Assembly (NCBI RefSeq): GCF_004366355.1
Contig: NZ_SODV01000001.1
Location: 1,612,001 to 1,676,000, forward strand
Direction of reading: 5' to 3'
Length of the DNA: 64,000 bases
Source: Dinghuibacter silviterrae
Lineage (GTDB): Bacteria; Bacteroidota; Bacteroidia; Chitinophagales; Chitinophagaceae
Of the stretch, positions 55,452-64,000 are shown one piece after another; the stretch's first letter is position 1; each line of letters opens with the position of its first letter. Both the position numbers and the translations under genes were made by a program. The notes beneath the pieces were generated by a model. The model was not told the origin of the DNA, made no database searches, and saw nothing but the letters and a program-made list of their open reading frames with translations.

Positions 55452-55739
55452 ATGAAAATGAACAATATCTTTCTTATCGGTTTTTGTCTGCTGATTGCAG
55501 GGATCGGCATATTAGCGGTTAAGGCTAACACCGAGAGCTTATTCTTCTATTATTATCAGGCAACGCCAGGGTTGCCATTTACTTGCCAGGCGGTATTGTT
55601 ATCTACGGACCCGGTATGTGACACAATTGCTGGGACCCATTGCAACGTGATCATCAATACAACGATTGGTTCTCGGCCGTTGTTTCTAAGAAAGGATTCA
55701 AACACGGATACCTGCAGGACACCATTGACGAAGGAGTAG
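55452..55739 (+). CDS. Four-Cys exported protein, array copy 8
   Basis: 95 residues. Signal MKMNNIFLIGFCLLIAGIGI; the TSFTYYYE block is altered to LFFYYYQATPG and GTRQLF to GSRPLF. Cys 45, 56, 64 and 88 are retained, so the cysteine pattern is more conserved than the rest. Confidence 0.8.
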   Translation: MKMNNIFLIGFCLLIAGIGILAVKANTESLFFYYYQATPGLPFTCQAVLLSTDPVCDTIAGTHCNVIINTTIGSRPLFLRKDSNTDTCRTPLTKE

Positions 55740-55801
55740 ATCTTGTCCCAGAATCATAGCGTTGCGAGAGTGAGGCATTTAACAAATCAAACTCAATCGG
55801 T

Positions 55802-56086
55802 ATGAGAAAGAAAAGCATTTTGGTCGGAGTGATTTGTCTTCTGGTTGCAGGGGGTGGTGCGGCGGCCACAAAGATGACAAGTAATATTACCTATATGTAT
55901 TATTATGAGGAGATCCTTGGGGATCCTTCAACATGCGAGACGGTTGTACTGAATACAGATCCTAGTTGCGACACAGGAGGAATCATTGACTGCGATGTTA
56001 CCGTTACCGATGTCGGCGTAAGGCAATTATATGTAACGAAAGAGCCGCTGAATAATTTTTGTCTGACGCCCCTGTCAAAAGAATAG
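55802..56086 (+). CDS. Four-Cys exported protein, array copy 9
   Basis: 94 residues. Signal MRKKSILVGVICLLVAGGGAAA, YMYYYEEILGDPSTC, DPSC, IDC, GVRQLYVTKEPLNNFC and LTPL. Cys at 12, 45, 56, 64 and 87. Last copy; it is followed by a hairpin and then by the converging TlpA-like gene. Confidence 0.8.
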   Translation: MRKKSILVGVICLLVAGGGAAATKMTSNITYMYYYEEILGDPSTCETVVLNTDPSCDTGGIIDCDVTVTDVGVRQLYVTKEPLNNFCLTPLSKE

Positions 56087-56100
56087 ATCATCTGAAAATG

Positions 56101-56131
56101 GGTGGCAATTCCTAAAGGAGTTGCCACTTTT
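56101..56131. terminator. Hairpin between the array and the TlpA-like gene
   Basis: GTGGCAA (56102-56108) / TTGCCAC (56120-56126) followed by TTTT on the plus strand and, three bases beyond the stem, TTTT on the minus strand. It could stop transcription from both sides. It is the same motif as the hairpin after array copy 2. Confidence 0.65.
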
Positions 56132-56143
56132 AAGCATGTACAT

Positions 56144-57508
56144 TTAGTCATTTAAAATGGCTTGTTGGTCCGGTTTCGTGTCCCGTATGACCATGACTTT
56201 CATGAGTTGCTCGGATTTGACCAATCTCAGCCCATTTCGCTGTAGAGCCTGATCAATATCGCTTTCAGTGAGGATCGGAGTGTCGATTACAATGTCGATG
56301 TTACCTTTGATATTGGTACTGTCAACCAGGGGAATATTGTCCGGGAATTCTTCATGTAACAAGTCTAGAATGGTTGAAACTGGAGAGTTTATCAATGTCA
56401 ATCCCTTGTAAAGGTGATTCGATACATTCCAGGAAGGCTTCCCGCCTTTGGTGGCCAAACGTTCTTTAGCTTCCGGCGTCGCCTCCAATCTCCTGACGGG
56501 CATTTGACGGGTTTGGATTTCGACATCATAGCCAAAGTAAGTCACCAAATCCCTTTGCATATCACTCATCAAAGTATATTTGGATGATCGTGACTGTGGG
56601 ATTTTTAAACTATAACACCAGGCATTTGTGCTGGTAGGAAGAGCTGTAGCAGAATCTGAGAAAAGTGCGGAGTCTTTTGTTTCTGCGACCGGATCGGGCC
56701 AAACCCGACCATATAAGGGATCTCCAAAGGGAATAGTATATTCCCCGAAATAGGCGTATTTGTAAAGCATTCGAAGTCGGAGGCCCAGTGCCTCAAATTT
56801 TGATGAATTCGGGAAGATGGATCCGGGATTGAAGTACGGCATATCCGGGCTCCAACGTGCCAAAACAGAACGATAGGCAAAGGCCGTATCCTTTCCACCA
56901 TTGCCAGAGATCAGGAATAAACCTTCCATATTATAGGAAGGCTTAGGCTGATGGGTGGTGTAGACTTTATAAAGTTCGACATTCTTCCCCTTTAGGATGC
57001 TATCAAATTGTGGCTGCGATAGATATGTGGTTATTCCGCGAACGATCCCGGACGGGTCGATGATTACAACATAAGGGACGGAGACTATTCCGAGCTGGTG
57101 AAATATGACGGAATCAAAGGCTACAGGAAAGCTGAGCTTCATTCTTTTCCGAAGGGCGTCGTAGAAGGGCTGAATTTCATTATTCTGGTCCTGATAACCA
57201 ATTAACATAAAATCGACGCTGTCCCTGTATTTGTCCCGCCATCGGTTGTATTTGGGAAAACTTTCAATACACCCTGAGCAACTCTTGCTCCAAAAGTCAA
57301 GGACCGTCCATCGCCCTTTGAGCTGGCTGATGTGAATATCGGTTGTCTTAAAGTACTTAATATGACTTATGGTCCAATCCGGGCAGAGTTGGCCAGGAAT
57401 AGGATCAATTTCGCCAGATGGTTCAGTCTGGGCATGGGTTATTGAATGAGCGAAAAACAATAAGAATAAAGAGAATATTGATATTCGAGATGTCCGGTAG
57501 ATTGGCAT
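56144..57508 (-). CDS. TlpA-like thioredoxin family protein
   Basis: Exported protein of 454 residues. Signal peptide ending HSITHAQ, thioredoxin domain (about 40-170) with active site CSGC (Cys 77, Cys 80) in DFWSKSCSGCIESFP and cis-proline VSVPYVVIIDP. The following 200 residues are unassigned. The C-terminal 90 (SPVSTILDLLHEEF..IPLVDSTNIKGNIDIVI) look like the STN/DUF3738-type module found in other Bacteroidota TlpA proteins. Such genes often follow SusC-SusD pairs, as here, and are thought to reduce or isomerise disulfides in the periplasm. Confidence 0.85.
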   Translation of the reverse strand: MPIYRTSRISIFSLFLLFFAHSITHAQTEPSGEIDPIPGQLCPDWTISHIKYFKTTDIHISQLKGRWTVLDFWSKSCSGCIESFPKYNRWRDKYRDSVDFMLIGYQDQNNEIQPFYDALRKRMKLSFPVAFDSVIFHQLGIVSVPYVVIIDPSGIVRGITTYLSQPQFDSILKGKNVELYKVYTTHQPKPSYNMEGLFLISGNGGKDTAFAYRSVLARWSPDMPYFNPGSIFPNSSKFEALGLRLRMLYKYAYFGEYTIPFGDPLYGRVWPDPVAETKDSALFSDSATALPTSTNAWCYSLKIPQSRSSKYTLMSDMQRDLVTYFGYDVEIQTRQMPVRRLEATPEAKERLATKGGKPSWNVSNHLYKGLTLINSPVSTILDLLHEEFPDNIPLVDSTNIKGNIDIVIDTPILTESDIDQALQRNGLRLVKSEQLMKVMVIRDTKPDQQAILND

Positions 57509-57540
57509 AAACTGATAGTTGCTTTATTTTCTCCTTTCGT

Positions 57541-58968
57541 TTAGTAGCCCTGGTTTTGTGTCAAATTGGGGTCGTTCAGCCGGTCGCTTTGAGGAATAGG
57601 GAAAAGACTGTCGGTGGCGGCCCATATACCGTTCTTTGCGGCGCATACACCGGTGGGTCCGCCCATAATCGAATTGATCGTTTGGGATCGCTTCATATCC
57701 AGCCAGCGGTGTCCCCATTCAGTGAAATACTCTATTTGCCGTTCATGTTGGATAGCAGTAAGAAGGTCAGCCTGGGTGGTGGCGGTAGTCGGAGGGAGTA
57801 TGGCCCTGGACCGAATCGCATTTAGGTCGGTCTGAGCGGCCGTAAGGTTATTAAGTTGGGCATTGGCTTCGGCACGGATCAGGTATTGCTCGGCCAAACG
57901 AAGTACAACGGAGTATTCGGTAAAGGAGGAAGCTGACTGCACTTTGTATTTAAATGGAAAATAATAGGTTGTTCCGCCTGAAATAATACTGTCGATCCAA
58001 TTCGCCCGCCGGTTGTCGCCGGGTTCGAAGGCACCGAGAAGCTGGGGGCTAATGGTGCTGGCGTTTTGGGTACCATTTTGCGGATTGGTAGTTAGAATGA
58101 AATTGGCGCCTTCGGGGGTATTGAGGCCGGGATTAGCGGGCTGCAATTGCCAGATGGCTTCGGGGCTTTGGATCAAAAAAACGCCATTAAGGCTGTCAAG
58201 GCTGTAGAGGGTGGTCTGGTTCAATATGGCGGTTGCCTGGGTAACTGCATCGGAGAAATCCCCGGTATAGAGGTATACGCGGGCGAGCAAGGCCGTCGCG
58301 GCGTATTTATTGGGCCTGATACGGAGAGAAGTGACGGCGGTATCTGTCGCATCTACATAATTTTCATTGAGCAGCGACTGCGCCGAGATGAGGTCGGCTA
58401 CAATCTGCTGATAAACCTGCGCTTCAGGGGATCGTTTAAGGAGGGAGACGGTGGCGTAATCAGTAGTGGTGACAATAGGAACTTCGCCAAACAAATTGAC
58501 CAGGTAGAAATTCCAATAAGCCCGAGTAAAAAGCGCTTCACCGGTGAGTTGATTTTTTATACTTGGGTATATGGAAGTAGAAGCGTTTAATCCGGAAATG
58601 ACGGCGTTAGCCTGATAAATTAAATTGTAGGCAGCCGACCAAAGGTTTCCGGAAAACGAAGTGGTAGAGTTTAGAGCGTTCGCATAAAACTGGGTGGCAC
58701 TGAAATTGGTGGAGTAGTTGGTTAGCTCGTCGGCAGCTAGTCCCAGGTAGTAGGCATAATAATAGGTGTATTGTTGGTTGACCATTTGCGAGTAAATGCT
58801 GGTCATCGCTGTGGTGGCGGTGCTACTGTTTGAAAAAACAGTAGCCGTGGTTGTCTGTGTTGTAGGCGGGTTGATGGTGACAAATTTTTTACAACCAGTG
58901 TCGGATACAAAAAATAGTAGAATAAGACACCAGGAACGTTTTTTATATGTGAAAGGAGCAAGTTGCAT
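57541..58968 (-). CDS. RagB/SusD-family outer-membrane lipoprotein
   Basis: Nutrient-binding partner of a SusC receptor on the cell surface. It has 475 residues with a lipoprotein signal (CLILLFFVSDTGCKKF). Family segments include the N-terminal SusD-like TPR region (NALNSTTSFSGNLWSAAYN..., then ALFTRAYWNFYLVNLFGEVP) and the C-terminal EQYLIRAEANAQLNN and WGHRWLDMKRS. It starts 24 bases after the SusC stop. The ligand is unknown; no carbohydrate enzymes are nearby, so peptide or another non-sugar ligand is possible. Confidence 0.92.
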   Translation of the reverse strand: MQLAPFTYKKRSWCLILLFFVSDTGCKKFVTINPPTTQTTTATVFSNSSTATTAMTSIYSQMVNQQYTYYYAYYLGLAADELTNYSTNFSATQFYANALNSTTSFSGNLWSAAYNLIYQANAVISGLNASTSIYPSIKNQLTGEALFTRAYWNFYLVNLFGEVPIVTTTDYATVSLLKRSPEAQVYQQIVADLISAQSLLNENYVDATDTAVTSLRIRPNKYAATALLARVYLYTGDFSDAVTQATAILNQTTLYSLDSLNGVFLIQSPEAIWQLQPANPGLNTPEGANFILTTNPQNGTQNASTISPQLLGAFEPGDNRRANWIDSIISGGTTYYFPFKYKVQSASSFTEYSVVLRLAEQYLIRAEANAQLNNLTAAQTDLNAIRSRAILPPTTATTQADLLTAIQHERQIEYFTEWGHRWLDMKRSQTINSIMGGPTGVCAAKNGIWAATDSLFPIPQSDRLNDPNLTQNQGY

Positions 58969-58991
58969 AGTATGAATGTTTATAGAGTTAC

Positions 58992-61900
58992 TTAAAGTGT
59001 GAACTGGAGGCCGAAGGTGACGGTACGAAGTGGCGGAAGGGTCAGGCCTTGCGTCTCAGGGTCCAATCCGATATATTTGGTAATGGTCAACAGATTCTGG
59101 CCGGATAAAAAGATGCGTAGGACCTGGAAATGGATCCTTCGATCTATGGTTGTGGGAAAAGTGTAGGAAAGAGAGACATTCCTTAGCCGAACAAAGGATG
59201 CATTGCTGATAGTCCGGTCGCTTTGTGTAGCATTGAAATAAGCGGTTGTTGCTGTAGATCCGTAGTTCTGGGAAAACATCTGGAAAGCGGCAGTTTGCTT
59301 GCTGTTTTGCCAACGGTTCAATACAGCGGTAGACTGATTGGATATGCCGCCGTATCCAAGGATTCCGGGTTCAATACCTGATACAAAAGGGAAATAGTCT
59401 CCAGATTGTTTCACAAACTGAAGATAGACGTCGAGCTGGAGGCCATGGTATCGAACGCTGTTCTTCATGCCGCCATACCAACGTTGTGTTTTTTCCGCAA
59501 GGAACTGGTAGTCCTGGGGGCTGGATGGCGTGCTGGTTGGGCCATTGCTGCTGGAAAATTCGTAGGCGCCGGTTGAGGAGTTGACGTCGAGATAATGAAA
59601 CAGGGGCTGCACAAAAAGGGATTTACCGACTTGGTATCGGTAGGCGTAACTTGATCCGGCGAGGTTGGGATAAGAAACCAGCTTGTTGCGGGGAATGGAG
59701 AGATTGACACTAGTAGTCCATGTGATTTCATGGGTTCGGATATTGATCGTATTCAACTGGAATTCAACGCCGGTATTTTGAACAACCGCTGGTAAATTGG
59801 CCTCTACGGACGTGAAACCTGTGGTCGAAGGGAGAGAGTATCCTACGAGCTGGTTACCCGTTCGGTTGTGGTAATAGCTGGAAGTCAGGAGGATCCTGTC
59901 GTGGATGAAACCTAATTCGAGGCCGAATTCGAGCTTTCGGACAAGCTCCCAGCTAAAAGAAGGATTTGCTATGGAGGTTGGAATAATTGTGGCTTGTCCC
60001 TGATAAGGATAAGTAAATGCAGAATAGGTGCTGAGGTATTTGTAGTCGCCGATCTGATCGTTGCCAGTGATACCGTAGCTTCCGCGGATCTTTCCAAAAC
60101 TTAGGAATGGCAGCGAAGTGGCAATGAACTTTTCCTTAAAGAACAGCCAGCCGACGCCGAGGGCACCAAAATTGCCGAATTGTTTGTCAGGGCCGAATCG
60201 GCTGCTGCCGTCGCGTCTGGCGGTGGCATTCAGCAAGTATTTATCTTGATATGTGTAGCTAAGACGGGTAAACAGGGCAGCATAATTGTATTGAGTAACT
60301 TGGTTGCCGATCACAAAGACGTAGGTGGCCTCGGCGATGTTGGGAATTTGCGCGTCACTGGTATATCCGGCGGCAATTTGGGATATTGCGGAAGAATTGT
60401 CTTGATGAAAGGTAGATCCCAGGAGGTAATCGAGCTGTCCCTTACCGATTGGACGGCTGTAGGTGAGTTGTGGTTCCGCAATCCACGAATTGATCTTATC
60501 GGTCGCAAAGAGGTTATTTCGCATATTATTGAATGTCGAATAGGCCGGTGGGTATGCGCTCAATGGATAGATCGTGGTTTGGTTGAGCTCGATGGACTTG
60601 AAACCTAAATTTCCCTTTATGCGTAGGCCGGGGATGATTTCATAGCTGAGGTTGAGATTGGCCAGGAGGTTGGAGGTGGTTGAGGTGGCTTGTTCATTGA
60701 GAACAGCATAAGGATTGTTCCATGTTCCATTTTCCCAGTTGAGACTGCCGTCTTTATTGTAGAGTGTCGGGGCATCGGGAGCAAGAAGGATTTGTGATGC
60801 CAGGTCCGATGCAGGCAGCTTGTCGTTATCTTTCAAATAGAAGGCGGTAACAGCGGCATTGAGCTTATTGTCGGTGGAGCGGTGGGTGATACTAAGGTTG
60901 GCGGATACCTTTTGGTCTGAGAAACTACCCGGATAAACCGTGGATTGATTGGCGTATGTTCCGTTGATAGAGAATTGCGTTCCCGAATTTCCGCCAGAGA
61001 GAGAGGCATTGACGGTGGTGTTGGTCGCAGTATTACCGATGAGTACTTTTTGCCAGTTGGTGTAGCGGGTTGTATCCCAGGTGCCGTTGATGTCGTAGTC
61101 GGAAACTTGCGGTGTCTGGCCATCGTTGTTGAAGGCTTCATGCCTCATCTGGAGATACTGTTGGGTATTGAGCAGCGGGGTGCTGTGGTCAATAGTACTA
61201 ATGCCATGACTGATGTTTATATTTAGACCGGTTTTGCCTTCTTTTCCCTTTTTGGTGGTGATGAGGATGACCCCGTTCGCTCCCCTCGATCCGTAGATGG
61301 CAGTGGCGTCGGCGTCCTTCAGCACTTCGATGCTTTCGATGTCATTTGGGTTGAGCAGGTTGAAAGGGCTTAATCCAGTGACCGGGCCAGCGCCGATGTT
61401 GTTGTTGGTCATCGTAATAGAGATGAAGGGCACGCCGTCGACGATGTAAAACGGTTCAGTGCCGCTAGCGATGCTGTTGAGTCCCCTTAACTGGATGGTC
61501 ATTGAGCTTCCCGGAACGCCGGAGGTTTGGGCGACAAAGAGGCCGGGGACCTGGCCTTCGAGTGCCATGATGGGGTCGGAGAGATGCTGATTTTGGATAT
61601 CTTCAGATTTTACGACGGAAACGTTGCCGGTGTTGAGGCGGTTGGTAGTTGAGTAGTAGCCCTTTATTACGGTTTCATCCAGCTGCCCAATCTTCTTTTT
61701 TAGTTGGAGGAACATTGGTGCATTGGCGGAGGTCGGAAATTCTTTTGTTTCATAGCCGATGCACGAAACGATGAGCCATGTTGGCTCTTTGCCGGAAAGG
61801 GAGAATTTACCTCTGGCATCGGCAGCCGTTACCCGGCCGGTACCCTTTAGCTGTATGGAGGCGCCTTCAAGAGGCTGGCCATCTTCATTGACGATAAAGC

Positions 61901-62345
61901 CGTTGATGATGTGGATGGTATCTATTGGAGCATGTGGAGGAGGTGGAATAACGTTAGCCTTATCCGACGCAGGGGCAATGGTAACAAGAACGACCTGTTT
62001 CTGATCAGGATGGATGCTGCAGGCGAGTGATTGATGCGCCAAACAGAGACGCAGGGTCTCGTCCAGGCTTTTCTCTTTCACATCCAGTGTAACAGGCCGG
62101 GCATTCTGCAACTGATCGCTCGCGTAGATAAAATGGTACCCGGTTTGTTTGGTGATGGATTGAAAAACGTCATTCAAAGGCGCGTTTCGGACATGCAGCG
62201 TGATGGTTTGTCCACTAGCGGTTCCAGCGGTAACCTGAAGGGTAGAGAACAAGATCAGCAACATCGAAATCTTCATAATAAGTAGAGTTTCAAGCAGTAG
62301 TCTCATCCATGCTGGATGGACTTTCTCATAAGCAAAGATTTTCAT
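58992..62345 (-). CDS. SusC/RagA TonB-dependent receptor with STN domain
   Basis: Outer-membrane importer of 1117 residues. In order: signal region, STN domain (about 45-105, LHVRNAPLNDVFQSITKQTG), carboxypeptidase-regulatory-like repeat (about 145-230), plug with SusC signature (ALEGQVPGLFVAQTSGVPG, then ILITTKKGKEG), and a long barrel ending TVTFGLQFTL. STN marks it as a signalling receptor that talks to FecR. Between it and the gene upstream are about 276 empty bases. It probably imports the ligand captured by SusD. Confidence 0.94.
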   Translation of the reverse strand: MKIFAYEKVHPAWMRLLLETLLIMKISMLLILFSTLQVTAGTASGQTITLHVRNAPLNDVFQSITKQTGYHFIYASDQLQNARPVTLDVKEKSLDETLRLCLAHQSLACSIHPDQKQVVLVTIAPASDKANVIPPPPHAPIDTIHIINGFIVNEDGQPLEGASIQLKGTGRVTAADARGKFSLSGKEPTWLIVSCIGYETKEFPTSANAPMFLQLKKKIGQLDETVIKGYYSTTNRLNTGNVSVVKSEDIQNQHLSDPIMALEGQVPGLFVAQTSGVPGSSMTIQLRGLNSIASGTEPFYIVDGVPFISITMTNNNIGAGPVTGLSPFNLLNPNDIESIEVLKDADATAIYGSRGANGVILITTKKGKEGKTGLNINISHGISTIDHSTPLLNTQQYLQMRHEAFNNDGQTPQVSDYDINGTWDTTRYTNWQKVLIGNTATNTTVNASLSGGNSGTQFSINGTYANQSTVYPGSFSDQKVSANLSITHRSTDNKLNAAVTAFYLKDNDKLPASDLASQILLAPDAPTLYNKDGSLNWENGTWNNPYAVLNEQATSTTSNLLANLNLSYEIIPGLRIKGNLGFKSIELNQTTIYPLSAYPPAYSTFNNMRNNLFATDKINSWIAEPQLTYSRPIGKGQLDYLLGSTFHQDNSSAISQIAAGYTSDAQIPNIAEATYVFVIGNQVTQYNYAALFTRLSYTYQDKYLLNATARRDGSSRFGPDKQFGNFGALGVGWLFFKEKFIATSLPFLSFGKIRGSYGITGNDQIGDYKYLSTYSAFTYPYQGQATIIPTSIANPSFSWELVRKLEFGLELGFIHDRILLTSSYYHNRTGNQLVGYSLPSTTGFTSVEANLPAVVQNTGVEFQLNTINIRTHEITWTTSVNLSIPRNKLVSYPNLAGSSYAYRYQVGKSLFVQPLFHYLDVNSSTGAYEFSSSNGPTSTPSSPQDYQFLAEKTQRWYGGMKNSVRYHGLQLDVYLQFVKQSGDYFPFVSGIEPGILGYGGISNQSTAVLNRWQNSKQTAAFQMFSQNYGSTATTAYFNATQSDRTISNASFVRLRNVSLSYTFPTTIDRRIHFQVLRIFLSGQNLLTITKYIGLDPETQGLTLPPLRTVTFGLQFTL

Positions 62346-62621
62346 ACCTTGTTGTCAATTTGGGTTAATTAATAAGGATGCGTAGAAAACGTCTTAATTC
62401 TAAGCCCGAATGTTCGCAGGAAGTGTTGCAAGCGCTTCCTGTTTTTATTTTGGGTTGAACAATGCTAACTAATCTGATAGGCGGGCTTATAGGTTATGAA
62501 GGGAACAATGCGCGAGGGATAAAGGGTAATTTAATTGAGGGTGAGTAGAAACACACCCTTTTTATAGGTACAGATCAGACATGAGAATGAGAGTTCTTCG
62601 GTTAGTGATGCTAGTTGAGAG

Positions 62622-63125
62622 CTAAGACTTGGGTTTTAAATCCGGGCTTGCCCGCTCGTCGTGACCAGTTTCGGACAACGAAACGGAGAAAGAACTGGTG
62701 GTTGGAGGAAGACACTCTTTTTCGGTACAAACCTGATAGTCAACAGTGCCGGTGAGCTGCACCGTCGCATGACCGCGGAGCCGAACGACTTGCGTAAAGA
62801 CGACGTTGCCGCTGTACTGATCCTGGGCAATACCAGTTTCCTCGTCCCGATAGTGAAACAACTTCCCCTCTTCTTTTACCGGTCCTTCATAGGTCAGCAA
62901 AGGGCTATTTAGAAAATGGAAGGACGTAGCCGTGGGTTTGACCGTCGTTTTTTTGGGTTGCCGCTGCGCGTAAATATGCCAACCTTCATCGAGGGCGGCA
63001 TGAATGATGAGGCGAAAGACGTCGTTTCCGACTTTATCGACCTGATAGGTCCAGTGGACCGGCTGCGGAGTGTCGCCTGTATGAAAGGCAAGCAGGGCAA
63101 GGGCGTTGAGCAAGAATATCCTCAT
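62622..63125 (-). CDS. Stand-alone DsbD N-terminal domain protein
   Basis: Exported protein of 167 residues (signal MRIFLLNALALLAFHTGDT). It matches the periplasmic alpha domain of thiol:disulfide reductase DsbD: WHIYAQ near 49-54 and the redox cysteines C133/C138 in YQVCTEKECLPP. The membrane and C-terminal thioredoxin domains of DsbD are absent, so electrons must come from another protein. Placement between FecR and SusC is unusual. Confidence 0.8.
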   Translation of the reverse strand: MRIFLLNALALLAFHTGDTPQPVHWTYQVDKVGNDVFRLIIHAALDEGWHIYAQRQPKKTTVKPTATSFHFLNSPLLTYEGPVKEEGKLFHYRDEETGIAQDQYSGNVVFTQVVRLRGHATVQLTGTVDYQVCTEKECLPPTTSSFSVSLSETGHDERASPDLKPKS

Positions 63126-63175
63126 GACTGACTGGTTTTATTCGCGATATTTCCTGATATCCTGATAGCTGCGGG

Positions 63176-64000
63176 TTATCTTTTTATAGTGACGGTACGG
63201 CCTTCGATCTGAAAATGTACTTCGTTTGTCTCTTGCATCATAGCCAGCACCTGGCTGATGGGTGTGTTGCGCGAGATATTGACGGAAAATTTTGTCGCGG
63301 GTGCGTCCAGTGAAAAATTCGGGACAATGTCGTACCACCGGCTTAAGGTACGCATGATGGTATGCAGCTCCACATTATTAAAATCAAAGCCACCCTTAGT
63401 CCATGCGGTCACGGCTTCGAGGTCGACCTTTTCGCTGACGGTGAGCGGTGCAGAGCCTCCGGTTCGGGCCTGCTCCCCGGGTGTGAGGAGTCGTTGGTCG
63501 CCGGTGGGGGTGAGGACTCTGACCGAACCGTCGATAAGCGTCGTCGCCTCGGTGAGTTCGTCATCGTAGGTCTCTACATTGAACCGGGTGCCGAGCACCT
63601 GGATGGCCTGACCAGTGGTATGGACGATAAAAGGATGGCGGCTGTCCTTGCTGATCTCGAAGTAGGCTTCGCCCCGAAGGGATATTTCGCGGCTGGCGCC
63701 GGTAAATTGAACCGGGTATTGGATGCTGCTGGCGGAGTTCAACCAAACGGCGGTTCCATCGGGGAGAATGAGGCGGTAGGTATCGCCGCGGCGGGTGGAT
63801 AATGTATTATAGAGGGTTTGGTGCGGACGGTGGTCGCTAGCGGATTGATAGATCAATGCGCCGGTGGAACTGTTGCTGACTAAAGCATTTCCTTGGGTGG
63901 CGATGACCTTGCCGCGGTGCGTGCTGTCGATAATAATCTGCGCTCCGGTAGAAAGCGTCAGCACGGCGTGATAGCCACCGGGAGGGACGTCGTGGACGAG
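63176..64000 (-). CDS. FecR-family anti-sigma factor, N-terminus outside window
   Basis: Periplasmic signalling part of a membrane anti-sigma factor that controls the SusC-SusD locus with an ECF sigma factor. The frame runs from 63176 to the right edge (275 residues visible); the cytoplasmic N-terminus and membrane span lie outside. FecR core: LVHDVPPGGYHAVLTLSTGA, LPDGTAVWLNSASSIQYP, REISLRGEAYFEISKD, QVLGTRFNVETY; the C-terminal STN-like DUF4974 module includes FDFNNVELHTIMRTLSRWYD. Its partner sigma factor should be beyond the edge. Confidence 0.93.
   Translation of the reverse strand, partial: LVHDVPPGGYHAVLTLSTGAQIIIDSTHRGKVIATQGNALVSNSSTGALIYQSASDHRPHQTLYNTLSTRRGDTYRLILPDGTAVWLNSASSIQYPVQFTGASREISLRGEAYFEISKDSRHPFIVHTTGQAIQVLGTRFNVETYDDELTEATTLIDGSVRVLTPTGDQRLLTPGEQARTGGSAPLTVSEKVDLEAVTAWTKGGFDFNNVELHTIMRTLSRWYDIVPNFSLDAPATKFSVNISRNTPISQVLAMMQETNEVHFQIEGRTVTIKR

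Larger units (their letters stand above)
52614..56086 (+). repeat. Tandem array of nine small exported-protein genes
   Basis: Nine related coding units in the same direction. Start-to-start distances among the eight complete units are mostly 370-375 bases (370, 410, 375, 370, 372, 370, 350) with gaps usually of 84-88 bases. Every unit keeps Cys at residues 12, 45, 56 and 64 by my count, plus a last Cys before [TAV]PL. The hairpin GTGGCAA/TTGCCAC recurs in several gaps. The family resembles DUF6520 of Bacteroidota by memory, with QLF near the end and Cys-x-x-PL; this needs a search. Confidence 0.85.

Noticed and set aside
52614-56086. CRISPR array or RiPP precursor cluster
   Set aside because: Repeats are 370-base coding units, not short repeats with spacers. 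No lanthipeptide or radical-SAM maturation genes are visible, so a RiPP reading is unsupported.

Overview
The window reads as chromosomal DNA of a Bacteroidota bacterium, most likely a high-GC member of the Chitinophagaceae (Chitinophagales). The evidence is Bacteroidota-type promoters (TTTG, about 19 bases, TAnnTTTG), a SusC/SusD/FecR locus, many small outer-membrane beta-barrel proteins, a eukaryote-type citrate synthase and a Kdp operon with a porin and a split KdpD. No species is asserted.

1-31.8 kb is GC-rich core: pckA (cut by the left edge), a Xaa-Pro aminopeptidase, pssA, purS, rsmI, a PepSY-like protein, an M1 peptidase, a GT-C-like membrane protein, amtB, a NarL-type regulator, rsmG, a GT2 glycosyltransferase, tgt-lptG, gltA, an EamA protein, a tandem family of outer-membrane barrels with one decayed copy, a large AsmA-like protein, a YdeI-like protein, and kdpFABC with a porin, a stand-alone KdpD sensor and a separate histidine kinase. 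tRNA-Ala(GGC) closes this part.

31.8-48.4 kb is AT-richer accessory DNA downstream of the tRNA. It holds a PD-(D/E)XK-like protein, a J-domain protein, unknown proteins (one frameshifted), an oriT-like set of inverted repeats, an accessory mobilization protein, a relaxase, a coupling ATPase and a regulator with three HTH-like repeats. Then comes a stretch of small ORFs and gene fragments (ECF sigma, STN domain, AraC-type sensor) and a strongly structured non-coding segment. No integrase or type IV secretion genes are visible, so this looks like a mobilizable element or its remnant.

48.4-64 kb starts with a 1034-residue fusion of a flavin oxidoreductase to a GT-C-like membrane domain, then a thioredoxin-like lipoprotein and a MauE/DoxX protein. 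Next is a tandem array of nine copies (seven intact, two damaged) of a 93-95 residue exported protein. Four cysteines in the exported part are conserved in every complete copy. Converging on the array are a TlpA-like protein, SusD, SusC, a stand-alone DsbD N-terminal domain and FecR. Thiol-redox proteins therefore sit on both sides of an array of cysteine-patterned exported proteins. I consider this the best candidate here for an undescribed system; its function is inferred only from context.
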